Source: Candidatus Latescibacterota bacterium
Lineage (GTDB): Bacteria; Latescibacterota; Latescibacteria; Latescibacterales; Latescibacteraceae
Direction of reading: 5' to 3'
Length of the DNA stretch: 7,283 nt
Assembly (NCBI GenBank): GCA_018656855.1
Contig: JABHYP010000314.1
Coordinates: 1 to 7,283 of the forward strand
The position numbers were made by a program, and so were the translations under genes. Shown here in pieces: positions 1-7,094 of this stretch (positions are counted from its first letter, which is position 1; the number at the start of each line of letters is the position of its first letter). The notes under the pieces are model-generated. The model did not search any database. It saw only the letters and a program-made list of their open reading frames with translations, and had not been told where the DNA came from.

Positions 1-2283
1 CCGGTGGATAAAAGTATGCAGGGCGCCACGCTGACAATATACAGCAATGATACTGATGAACCGTCAATTTATGTATCGGTGACAGGAACCGTAAGCGGAT
101 CGGGGCTCGCCATTTCGCCGCTCGATATACAGTTCGGAGATGTTTACATTGGCAGCAGCAATACGGAAATAATTACCATTACCAATACAGGTGAAAACTC
201 ATTGCTTGTTACTGATATTTCCAGTGATAATGGAAATTTTTCGGTTAGTCAGTCATCGATGACGGTTCCCGGGGGTGAGAATAAAACGGTGACGATTATT
301 TTTTCTCCACTGCAGCCGGGCGAACAGTATGGTAATGTTGCCATTACCACAAACGAAGGTGAATTTAATGTATCAGTATATGGAAATGCTCAGGATTCCG
401 GCCGCACTCTGCAGATTACCTCACCAAAGGACGGAGAAGTACTTGCCGTCGGGAGACAGTATGATATACAGTGGACTGGCAGCGGATTGACTGACGTCAG
501 GATTGAGTTTTCGTCTGACGGCGGAGATTCCTGGAGCGAGACAACCTCGTCTGTACCGGTACAGAACAGCCAGTACTCATGGACAGTGCCGGACTATGAA
601 TCAGACAATTGTATCATAAGATTATCAGACGTAACCGATCCGGGTTTTTCAAGCATGAGCGGTTTATTCAATATATCAAAGACTTCATTCTCCATCAGCC
701 ATGAACCAGTAGTTGAGGCGCAGGAAAACAGTTCAATTACATTTGATGCGTCAATTTACAGCAATACCACCATAGATCGAGTAGTACTCTACTATGATGT
801 AACCGGCAGGAGAGTATTTGATAATGAACTCGAAATGACACATCAGGGGGGGGATTATTATTCCGGAGCTCTGTCTGTTGGAATATTTACCGCAAAGGGA
901 TTGGAATATTACATAATAGCCAGCGATATAAACGATGGTGAAGTACGCGAACCTGAAAGCGGAACTCTGTACTCGGTTAAAGCGAATGTTGCTGAGGTGG
1001 CATCAACTGAAACAACATCCGGTGGTTCGGAACAGAATTCCTATCGTATGATTTCTATCCCTCTTGTTCTGAATGATACACATATTGATAACCAGCTGAT
1101 AAATTCACTTCCGAAAGGAGAATACGGATCAGACTGGCGGCTCTTCAGATATTCTCCCGGCAGCGAGTTTGCTCAGGAGTACCCCGATATAGAAGGTTTT
1201 GCACCTGGTAAGGCTTTCTGGATAATTTCGCGGAGTAATTTTACCCTTAGATCTTTGCAAGGAACTACCGTCTCAACAAATGAGCCATTTTTTATCGAAC
1301 TTGCAGCTGGCTGGAATGATATTGCCAACCCCTGGATGTTTGATGTATCATGGAATGATGTTGAGAATCCCTCTGGAGCTGACCTAAGCGTGTTGTATTC
1401 ATATGATGGTAGTTGGTCTGATCCTGTCATCAATCCGCCGACAGTTCTCAAACCATGGAATGGATATGCTGTAAATAATCTGACGAATATGACTGTTATT
1501 GTTAAGCTTAATCCGAAACCGGCGACTGAGTCTGAAAAGCCGGTTGTCACAAAACATTTTGACTGGATGTTGACATTAAAAGCCACTGCTGGTGAGGCAA
1601 GGGATATGGCCAATCACCTCGGGGTCAGTGAAAAAGCAGATATGGAATGGGATCATTATGACCATGTCGAACCTCCCCCTGTAGGCGAGTATGTATCGGT
1701 CAGCTTCCCGCATCATGATTGGAATAAATACCCTTATGATTATACGGTCGATTTCCGACCTCCCGGTGATACCGTTTCATGGGATTTTAATGTCAGGACA
1801 AATATAACCGGCGAAACAATCAGAGTTGAACTTGAAGGTATTGAAAAGCTTCCTGATGATACGGCTGTTACCATTTATGACCGTGACACCGGCCGCAAAA
1901 TCAACATCTTCGATAATACCTTTAACTTCTCTTCTACTAACGATGTTAAGGAAAGTCATTTCACACTGGTTGCGAGCAGTTCATTAGAGAAACAGCCTGA
2001 TCAGGATAACGCTATACCCGAACAGTTAGTGACTGCAGTATCCTATCCCAATCCGTTTAATCCGCAGACAACAATCCAGTATGAAATGTCACATCCGGCG
2101 AAAGTAAGTGTTTTAGTATTCAATTCACTTGGGCGGAGAGTTCGGGTATACGAGTTCGGATACAGAGAACAAGGAATTCATGAACTGGTATTCGATGCAA
2201 CGGATCTTACATCGGGACTATATTTTTATCAAATCAATGCGGGATATGCTTCGGTAACTGGCAAAATGCTGTATATGAAATAG
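1..2283 (+). CDS. Multi-domain secreted/surface protein with ASH, Ig-like modules and type A (T9SS-like) C-terminal sorting domain, 5' truncated
   Basis: The reading frame is already open at base 1, and its first bases encode the end of a repeated module, so the start codon lies outside the window; the GTG at 4 is not a believable start. Modules in order: the tail of one ASH (choice-of-anchor D) domain (to about 93); a complete ASH domain (about 106-393, with IQFGDVYIG and the ITITNTGE core); an Ig-like domain starting ITSPKDGEVLAVG and containing SSDGGDSW (about 412-690); a second beta-sandwich (about 691-990); a module opening YRMISIPL with a WNDIANPW core (about 1045-1530); a further beta-rich module with a DHYDHVEPPP motif (about 1560-1975); and the sorting domain YPNPFNPQTTIQYEM (2044-2088) running to a terminal Lys. 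In Bacteroidota this C-terminal domain directs type IX secretion and surface attachment. No catalytic domain is visible in the part present. An 8-G tract lies at 846-853. Family assignment is strong; the biological role is unknown. Confidence 0.9.
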   Translation, partial: PVDKSMQGATLTIYSNDTDEPSIYVSVTGTVSGSGLAISPLDIQFGDVYIGSSNTEIITITNTGENSLLVTDISSDNGNFSVSQSSMTVPGGENKTVTIIFSPLQPGEQYGNVAITTNEGEFNVSVYGNAQDSGRTLQITSPKDGEVLAVGRQYDIQWTGSGLTDVRIEFSSDGGDSWSETTSSVPVQNSQYSWTVPDYESDNCIIRLSDVTDPGFSSMSGLFNISKTSFSISHEPVVEAQENSSITFDASIYSNTTIDRVVLYYDVTGRRVFDNELEMTHQGGDYYSGALSVGIFTAKGLEYYIIASDINDGEVREPESGTLYSVKANVAEVASTETTSGGSEQNSYRMISIPLVLNDTHIDNQLINSLPKGEYGSDWRLFRYSPGSEFAQEYPDIEGFAPGKAFWIISRSNFTLRSLQGTTVSTNEPFFIELAAGWNDIANPWMFDVSWNDVENPSGADLSVLYSYDGSWSDPVINPPTVLKPWNGYAVNNLTNMTVIVKLNPKPATESEKPVVTKHFDWMLTLKATAGEARDMANHLGVSEKADMEWDHYDHVEPPPVGEYVSVSFPHHDWNKYPYDYTVDFRPPGDTVSWDFNVRTNITGETIRVELEGIEKLPDDTAVTIYDRDTGRKINIFDNTFNFSSTNDVKESHFTLVASSSLEKQPDQDNAIPEQLVTAVSYPNPFNPQTTIQYEMSHPAKVSVLVFNSLGRRVRVYEFGYREQGIHELVFDATDLTSGLYFYQINAGYASVTGKMLYMK
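846..853 (+). repeat. Run of eight G residues inside the surface-protein gene
   Basis: Codons CAG GGG GGG GAT (His-Gln-Gly-Gly-Asp context) make a homopolymer of eight G, unusual in this AT-leaning sequence. Loss of one G would bring a TAA stop into frame at 914-916; gain of one G would bring a TGA into frame at 939-941. Either change would remove the downstream modules and the sorting domain. The tract could be a slippage site or simply a chance glycine pair; assembly error is also possible at such runs, but the frame is intact as given. Confidence 0.85.
2044..2280 (+). other. Type A C-terminal sorting domain (T9SS-like) of the surface protein
   Basis: The last 79 residues start with YPNPFNPQTTIQYEM. 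They continue through the conserved VSVLVFNSLGRRV strand and the LTSGLYFYQINAG turn, and end with KMLYMK. This is the canonical order of the type A sorting domain, which in Bacteroidota is recognised by the type IX secretion outer-membrane translocon and cleaved by a sortase-like peptidase. Many FCB candidate phyla carry this domain, and whether they all use a type IX system is not settled. No type IX component is in this window. Confidence 0.88.
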
Positions 2284-2437
2284 TGTCATATTACATCAGC
2301 AGGCACAATACTGTACAAAGGGAAAATGGGAAAGGTTTTTCCAGATAATTGCACGTTCTCATGACCTTGCCGGATTATTAACGACTATAGACTATAAACC
2401 TGAAGCTTTTAACCTTTTTTACAGGGTATGAAATTTT

Positions 2438-5437
2438 TTACCATCCAAGATAAACCTTCACAAACGTTCCCGATGATTTGTATTCCTCAAATTCCCGATA
2501 TTTTTCCTTGTAGTCCACCTGATCAAAATCTATACCCACAGCCGCCCAGACATTATAGCCGAAATAGTCCGTTGTGTTTTGAAACTGCAGAACATATGTT
2601 ATTCTTCTAAAATCGTTCTGGCTTTGTACATAGTTACTATAGCTGTACTGAAAACCGGGAATACCCTGAAATCCCAGCATAATATTTGACTTCGGAGAAA
2701 CCACATATTTCAATGTAATCAAGGGGATTCGCTCCAAATTGTGATCGAGCGGCTGCAACGACTCGGAACGTACTTTTTTATAAAGTCTGAATTTAACTCC
2801 GGGAGAGAAAATAATGTTCCCCCACCTTTTTGTATAGACAAATTTGTTTATTATAGCAATAGTGTCAAGTTGATCATGAGGCTGGAATGTTCTATCATAC
2901 ATTATGCCTTCAACCTGGTCGTTTTTTTCGATTTTGACATGATTTTCGAGAGTGATTGAAGGTAATGCTCTTATCGTTGATTCAAGCCACAGCCGGTGTA
3001 CATTCGAATTTCTGTATTCAAGCTCATCATAGAACAAATCCCTGTGAAATGCTTTTTGAGGTTGAGATTTCTGCTGCTGGGCCAGGTGTCTTCTCACCTG
3101 AATATACTGATCACGGATGTTATCCTGAATCTTCTCATAACGATATTCCGCATAAATTTGACCTACATTGAATACATTGTAATTCACAAGAAATTTGAAA
3201 TAATCATCGTTAGTTCTGTTTGATGAAGCTCCGATACCTTTTGATTTCATGGAACCGACAACAAAATTGATGCTTTGCTGTGGAGAATATTTCATAAAGA
3301 AGTGATGTCCCTGGCGGTCAAGTTCATACGGAGTATCAAATTTCATGTCGTCTTCGCGGAAATCTGGTATGGTATTATTATTATAGTCGTTTCCGAACAC
3401 GAACTCATCGGGATCAGAATCGAACATTAAAAACGGCTCATCGGAGTCCGGGAGTCCATTAATATTCTTATTGGTATCAGGAATACCGTCATTATCTTCG
3501 TCATTTCCCGGAAATACTCCATCAGGATCATCAGATGAGTCCATATACCCCATTACTCTTTTGATCAGCATCTGGTCAGGATACTGATCATCATCGTCAT
3601 TATCTTCTATGACTGGAACTCTCGCAGTATTATTACTTCTCATAAGCGCTTCTTGTTGGCCAAGAGATGATCCCACATTACTAATAAAGAAGTCCATATA
3701 GGGACGGTAATATTTGCCCATTTTAAAAACTTCCCCCGCAAAGCCGAACTTTTTCCAATCCTTTTCGGCGGTTACATAATACGCATTACTAGTTTGTGAA
3801 AAGCGGTGTCCGGTCCTTGGCGCCAATCCACTAGCAAAACTTATAACTTGTCCGGCGCCGGCAAGACCATCGGCGAACATGTATGTATGAGTATTGGTTA
3901 CATATTCTGCTTTTACCTTGAAACCTTTATAGTTAAAATCGGCATCAAATCCCCATATTTCATTAGCCACCTCATAACCGAAATTAAAATGTACTGTGCG
4001 AATATTAGAACCATCTTTTATGTTTCCCTCGGACTGGGCTGCATTCCTCCAGTATGTCGCATCATACCAGTCAGAATTTTTCCCTGAAGAACCATGGCCT
4101 CCTTTGGGATTACTTACATATATCATCGATGTTTGTATAAGGTAGTCATTTGCAACTTTCGCAACAGCCTCAATATCGTTTATTTTTTCTGTACAACTGG
4201 CAAGATCGAATAAACAGACAATCGCCTCGGTTCCGTCAACCCGTAATGGTTTTTCCGATAATTCAGACACCGAATAATAAGAATTTGAAAGTGATTTACT
4301 GTATTTTGTTGAGGTGTTGGCTAAATTAGTTCCTTTACTCAAATCATTTAAATGTAAGTAATCGGAATATTTCGGTAATGGTGTGTTTCCAATTCCAAAA
4401 AAGTCAAAGGTTGGTCCTCCTTTGAAGTTTTGAGGTTTGGGTTCAATATAGAGTTTGTCTATCTTATCGGTTATTGCGCTTGTACGGTCGCGGCGTGTAT
4501 CGTCCATAATTATCTGGGGGATTATATCGTTACGATATCTGCCGTTTACTTTTAGCCTTAAATCGTAAACTACCGGGCCGCCCTCGCTGTCTTCAGGAGA
4601 ATCATCAAGAAAACGAACTGCAACCATGATCGGGGTAAAGGCACTAGTGTTTAAAGTCCCGCGCCACTCACTGCCTCTTTGGCGATCGCCCTGAACACCG
4701 TAAGTTTTTACATAGGAGGCGCCGAGGGTTAATGCCCCGAGTTTTCTCCTGAAACGCCCTCCTCTCAGAATGACTCCTCCCGTTTGATCTACAGGGGAAG
4801 CGTATTGAAACAGGCTGCTGTTTACAATTTTGAAAGAATTATTAGCAGACATAAAGTCTAACGATATACCGTTCATATTAGGAAGAGACAGGGTAAGAGG
4901 AGTAAATTTGGTTCGCAGCGCCCCGGCGCCAATAGCCGAAAAAGACCAGTCATTCGTTGATTCTTTCAACACCCATACACCATCAACACCAGCGCTGACA
5001 TTAATATACCTGCCGGGCAACTCAACCTTGTATGTTCCATCTCCGTAATATTTGTCTCTCCATATAGTGGCGCTATGTCTCATCCGTGCAATTCTGTCGC
5101 CAAACACATTATATGACCATCGATTACGTTGTTCTTCAAGAAGATTATATGCCTCAAACCCACGGAAAGCGTAAGTTTCATATCTATCCTCCATTTCGTA
5201 AAACTCGTAACCCCATTTTTTGTAAAGATCATGGTGTCTCCCGAAATCACCCATGAACTCCTGGTTTTCCGCATGTCTGGTCGAAGTAGAAAGAGCGCGA
5301 AGCCGGTCTTCAGTCGACATATCTAACCAATCATCTTCCGTAAGTTTGCGCAGTTCATAAATGTTGTCTGCTTTCACCAGGGATATTGAAAATATAAACA
5401 ACAGGAGAAAATGTAAGAGAGGGATAAAACGTTTCAT
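2438..5437 (-). CDS. Putative outer-membrane beta-barrel protein with calcium-loop (TSP3-like) insert
   Basis: A complete 999-residue protein with a clear signal peptide: MKR, a hydrophobic stretch at residues 4-21, and likely cleavage after V-K-A at 23. The mature N-terminus (about 24-130) is helical, charged and aromatic. From about 200 onward there are many alternating polar/hydrophobic strands with aromatic girdles (for example NFVVGSMKSKG, IYAEYRYEK, LENHVKIEK, VKVYLGW), and the chain ends in Trp, as outer-membrane barrels often end in an aromatic residue. An acidic insert (residues 612-697) holds four [DN]x[DN]x[DN]xxPD loops. The only two cysteines are C408 and C415. The ATG at 5437 has a weak AAGAG-type ribosome site 7 bases upstream and directly precedes the signal peptide, so the start is secure. 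It follows the DUF4159 gene on the same strand after 153 bases and may share its transcript. I do not recognise a named family. Alternatives are a non-barrel secreted beta protein or a large surface adhesin. Confidence 0.85.
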   Translation of the reverse strand: MKRFIPLLHFLLLFIFSISLVKADNIYELRKLTEDDWLDMSTEDRLRALSTSTRHAENQEFMGDFGRHHDLYKKWGYEFYEMEDRYETYAFRGFEAYNLLEEQRNRWSYNVFGDRIARMRHSATIWRDKYYGDGTYKVELPGRYINVSAGVDGVWVLKESTNDWSFSAIGAGALRTKFTPLTLSLPNMNGISLDFMSANNSFKIVNSSLFQYASPVDQTGGVILRGGRFRRKLGALTLGASYVKTYGVQGDRQRGSEWRGTLNTSAFTPIMVAVRFLDDSPEDSEGGPVVYDLRLKVNGRYRNDIIPQIIMDDTRRDRTSAITDKIDKLYIEPKPQNFKGGPTFDFFGIGNTPLPKYSDYLHLNDLSKGTNLANTSTKYSKSLSNSYYSVSELSEKPLRVDGTEAIVCLFDLASCTEKINDIEAVAKVANDYLIQTSMIYVSNPKGGHGSSGKNSDWYDATYWRNAAQSEGNIKDGSNIRTVHFNFGYEVANEIWGFDADFNYKGFKVKAEYVTNTHTYMFADGLAGAGQVISFASGLAPRTGHRFSQTSNAYYVTAEKDWKKFGFAGEVFKMGKYYRPYMDFFISNVGSSLGQQEALMRSNNTARVPVIEDNDDDDQYPDQMLIKRVMGYMDSSDDPDGVFPGNDEDNDGIPDTNKNINGLPDSDEPFLMFDSDPDEFVFGNDYNNNTIPDFREDDMKFDTPYELDRQGHHFFMKYSPQQSINFVVGSMKSKGIGASSNRTNDDYFKFLVNYNVFNVGQIYAEYRYEKIQDNIRDQYIQVRRHLAQQQKSQPQKAFHRDLFYDELEYRNSNVHRLWLESTIRALPSITLENHVKIEKNDQVEGIMYDRTFQPHDQLDTIAIINKFVYTKRWGNIIFSPGVKFRLYKKVRSESLQPLDHNLERIPLITLKYVVSPKSNIMLGFQGIPGFQYSYSNYVQSQNDFRRITYVLQFQNTTDYFGYNVWAAVGIDFDQVDYKEKYREFEEYKSSGTFVKVYLGW
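3362..3601 (-). repeat. Four TSP3-like calcium loops arranged as an internal duplication
   Basis: Within the barrel-like protein, four nine-residue motifs fit [DN]x[DN]x[DN]xxPD: NDDDDQYPD (613-621), DEDNDGIPD (646-654), NKNINGLPD (656-664) and DYNNNTIPD (684-692). The spacer between the first two contains DDPDGVFPGND and that between the last two contains DSDPDEFVFGND, so the block reads as two copies of loop-spacer-loop. Alternating Asp/Asn in such loops is the calcium-binding pattern of thrombospondin type 3 and related bacterial repeats. Calcium binding is inferred from this pattern; the second copy is Asn-rich and may bind weakly. Confidence 0.75.
5369..5437 (-). other. Signal peptide of the barrel-like protein
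   Basis: Residues 1-23 have the classic three-part form: Lys-Arg at positions 2-3, a Leu/Phe/Ile-rich core, and a V-K-A site followed by Asp-Asn. There is no cysteine at +1, so it is a signal peptidase I substrate rather than a lipoprotein. Confidence 0.9.
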
Positions 5438-5590
5438 ATTTTTACTCTTCGAAAGTTATATTTATAAAGGGTTTTGTTTCAAATTGATTGTCCCGAACAT
5501 ACGTAAATTATTATCGTGCTGATATCGTTGAAGTAAAGAAAAAATATTATTACGCAAAGAAGAAGGTAAAACATATAGGCGCATAAAAAT

Positions 5591-6835
5591 CTATTTACTG
5601 GTTGAGAAGAAATCCATTTTCCGCTGAGCTATTCCTCCATCCTGAATAAGTGCGTATACGACCATGTTTACACCCATTTTTAGCTGGGGTTGATTGTTTG
5701 CCAGATCTTTCCATTTATGGGCATATCCCTTGTCGGAATAAATTGCAACCAGTCTTTCACCAAGCCATATACCCTCAAGGTAGTGAACAGATTTTGACAT
5801 TTTTCTGCTTGCATTACTTTCGCCGGCTTCAATAGCTTTAAATGAACCAATTTCACTCCCCTGCGGCGGGCCGTAATCGAAATCAAAAAAACTATGGTAC
5901 AGCGGATGGTCATTTTCTATTGGTAAAAATTTTGCGTCACCTCCAAGCGAATCCTTCAGCATTTTTCTCAATGAAGCTTCAGCCTGTCCAAATTCGGCTT
6001 TGGGAACTCCATTATCTAAAACAGCGAAACCGCCGTTTCTCAGATATTTGCCAAAGCTCTCACGCTCAATTTGAGTCAGTTCAAATGCCTTATCAGTTGT
6101 GATATAGACAAACGGCGTTTCGAAAAGTTTCCTATGATCGAGGAAAAGATGAGTGTCGACCTTCGCTTCTATATTCGTATAGCGGTTTACCGCAAAAACG
6201 AGGTTAATCACCGCACGTTTCAGAGTATCGGGAGGCCTCAACTGCGCTCCCCATGCAGTCGCAATATACACAAATCCTTTGATGTCCATCTTGTTACCCG
6301 GGTCCTGGATGACCATAGCCTTAAACTGGCCTGTGTCAAGATCATCAAGGGAAATCATCTCATCTTTCATTGAAATCTTTCTGTCCGGTTCCCTCGATGC
6401 AGTCATTTCAATAGAGATTCCATCGGGTAAGAAAACCTGTGTTTCCACATCACTCTGCATCTCTGTTTCAAACTCGTAAGAGTCAACGGTACCCATCATA
6501 TCCATTGTCGATATCTGCTTGGTCTCAATTTGTGCAGTGGGTTGGCGCTGCTGGATTTCTTTCTTCTGGAAAATTCTTTTCTGGACACGTTTCTTTTTAA
6601 ACTCAAACGCTTTTTTCATCCTCGGCCTGCGGACTATAAGCTCCATTGTCAGAGGTTTGGCCACTTTGACCTGAGTCTTTTTGAACATATAATATGCGCC
6701 AATGGCCGCATGTAGCGAAACCGCTACAACAAGCCCGAGGAGAAGAATTTTCTGGGTCTCTCTCTCGAGCCGATCCATATCTATAACGTCTGAGGCGCCT
6801 CTGAATCTCGACGACCGTTCTTCGCTTTTTGCCAT
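5591..6835 (-). CDS. DUF4159 domain protein with TonB-like N-terminal membrane anchor
   Basis: 414 residues from the chosen ATG at 6835. An ATG three codons upstream (6844) directly abuts the GGAAGG ribosome site, whereas the one at 6835 has AAGGA 8 bases upstream, so it is preferred. Residues 1-29 are charged and probably cytoplasmic. Residues 30-51 form one membrane segment carrying S40-L-H42, reminiscent of the Ser/His-bearing anchor of TonB though not its exact SxxxH spacing. A PLTMELIVRRP stretch and a Lys/Arg/Gln-rich region (about 69-97) follow, then a linker. The DUF4159 domain runs from G187 (GFVYIATAWG) through NGGFAVLDNG (267-276) and HPLYHSFFDFDY (310-321) to near the C-terminus (LKMGVNMVVYAL). 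DUF4159 is thought to adopt a flavodoxin/glutamine-amidotransferase-like fold of unknown function. The predicted topology puts the domain in the periplasm. It is the first gene of the minus-strand pair with the barrel-like gene. Domain assignment is strong; the role is unknown. Confidence 0.9.
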   Translation of the reverse strand: MAKSEERSSRFRGASDVIDMDRLERETQKILLLGLVVAVSLHAAIGAYYMFKKTQVKVAKPLTMELIVRRPRMKKAFEFKKKRVQKRIFQKKEIQQRQPTAQIETKQISTMDMMGTVDSYEFETEMQSDVETQVFLPDGISIEMTASREPDRKISMKDEMISLDDLDTGQFKAMVIQDPGNKMDIKGFVYIATAWGAQLRPPDTLKRAVINLVFAVNRYTNIEAKVDTHLFLDHRKLFETPFVYITTDKAFELTQIERESFGKYLRNGGFAVLDNGVPKAEFGQAEASLRKMLKDSLGGDAKFLPIENDHPLYHSFFDFDYGPPQGSEIGSFKAIEAGESNASRKMSKSVHYLEGIWLGERLVAIYSDKGYAHKWKDLANNQPQLKMGVNMVVYALIQDGGIAQRKMDFFSTSK

Positions 6836-6844
6836 TTTTGTCAT

Positions 6845-6850
6845 CCTTCC
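6845..6850 (-). promoter_or_regulatory. Ribosome binding site deciding the DUF4159 start
   Basis: The minus strand reads GGGAAGGATGACAAAAATGGC. GGAAGG touches the first ATG (6844) with no spacer, but AAGGA (6848-6844) sits 8 bases before the second ATG (6835), the normal distance. This favours the protein starting MAKSEER over MTKMAKSEER. Confidence 0.6.
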
Positions 6851-6858
6851 CGGTCGAG

Positions 6859-6880
6859 AATAATGTTAAGTGCCATTATT
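6859..6880 (-). promoter_or_regulatory. Inverted repeat in the leader of the DUF4159 gene
   Basis: A perfect 7-base inverted repeat, AATAATG and CATTATT, separated by 8 bases, lies 8 bases upstream of the GGAAGG ribosome site. As RNA it would form a small AU-rich hairpin next to the ribosome site; as DNA it could be an operator half-site pair. It has no T-run and is AT-rich, so it is not a terminator. The function is inferred only from position. Confidence 0.4.
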
Positions 6881-6940
6881 TAACTATGATGTGTAAAAAA
6901 GTATTTTAAATAGGTATTTTTATAATATACTCTGACAATA

Positions 6941-7071
6941 TAGGAATAAACTTAATATAAGTGAGATTTGCAATATATTTTTATTATATATTTCTTCCAG
7001 CCTCTGTCACAGGAATTAGTTTCCACGCTATTTTATTGATTATTATATTATTAGTCCAGAATTTATTCCTA
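6941..7071. repeat. Ten-base inverted repeat pair (TAGGAATAAA / TTTATTCCTA)
   Basis: The arms at 6941-6950 and 7062-7071 are perfect reverse complements, bracketing 111 bases of AT-rich DNA. The arms contain a GGAAT/ATTCC core, so they are not purely AT noise. One such pair by chance in a stretch of this size and composition is not improbable. Confidence 0.5.
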
Positions 7072-7094
7072 CAGGTTCTCCAATTAGTGGAAAC
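7019..7094. repeat. Eight-base inverted repeat pair (GTTTCCAC / GTGGAAAC) with flanking direct AATTAGT
   Basis: GTTTCCAC at 7019-7026 is the reverse complement of GTGGAAAC at 7087-7094. Each copy overlaps a direct AATTAGT (7014-7020 and 7082-7088). The pair interleaves with the 6941/7062 pair rather than nesting inside it. Confidence 0.45.

Noticed and set aside
1173..1613. 146-codon open frame on the minus strand
   Set aside because: It lies wholly inside the surface-protein gene, whose protein domains are clear in the plus frame; its translation shows no recognisable domain.
2329..2342. Hairpin GGAAA-GGTT-TTTCC between the convergent genes, as a terminator
   Set aside because: The stem is short and AT-rich and no T-run follows on either strand at the right place. 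The T-run at 2415-2420 has no GC-rich stem before it.
2386..2396. TATAG-A-CTATA palindrome in the convergent junction
   Set aside because: Low-complexity AT palindrome with a short stem; no context supports a function.
3586..3606. Triplet repeat-like run ATCATCATCGTCATTATC as a microsatellite
   Set aside because: It is explained by the Asp-rich calcium loop (GAT/GAC codons) and is interrupted, so there is no independent sign of a repeat-expansion site.
3806..4087. 93-codon open frame on the plus strand
   Set aside because: It is antisense to the middle of the barrel-like gene, which has a continuous signal-peptide-to-terminal-Trp reading.
5455..5482. Minus-strand TTGAAA (5482-5477), 16-base spacer, TATAAC (5460-5455) as a promoter for the barrel-like gene
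   Set aside because: Spacing is acceptable, but transcription would begin around 5448, inside the weak ribosome site and only about 11 bases before the ATG. Such matches are common in AT-rich DNA.
6071..6373. 100-codon open frame on the plus strand
   Set aside because: It is antisense to the DUF4159 domain coding region; the DUF4159 motifs make the minus strand the real gene.
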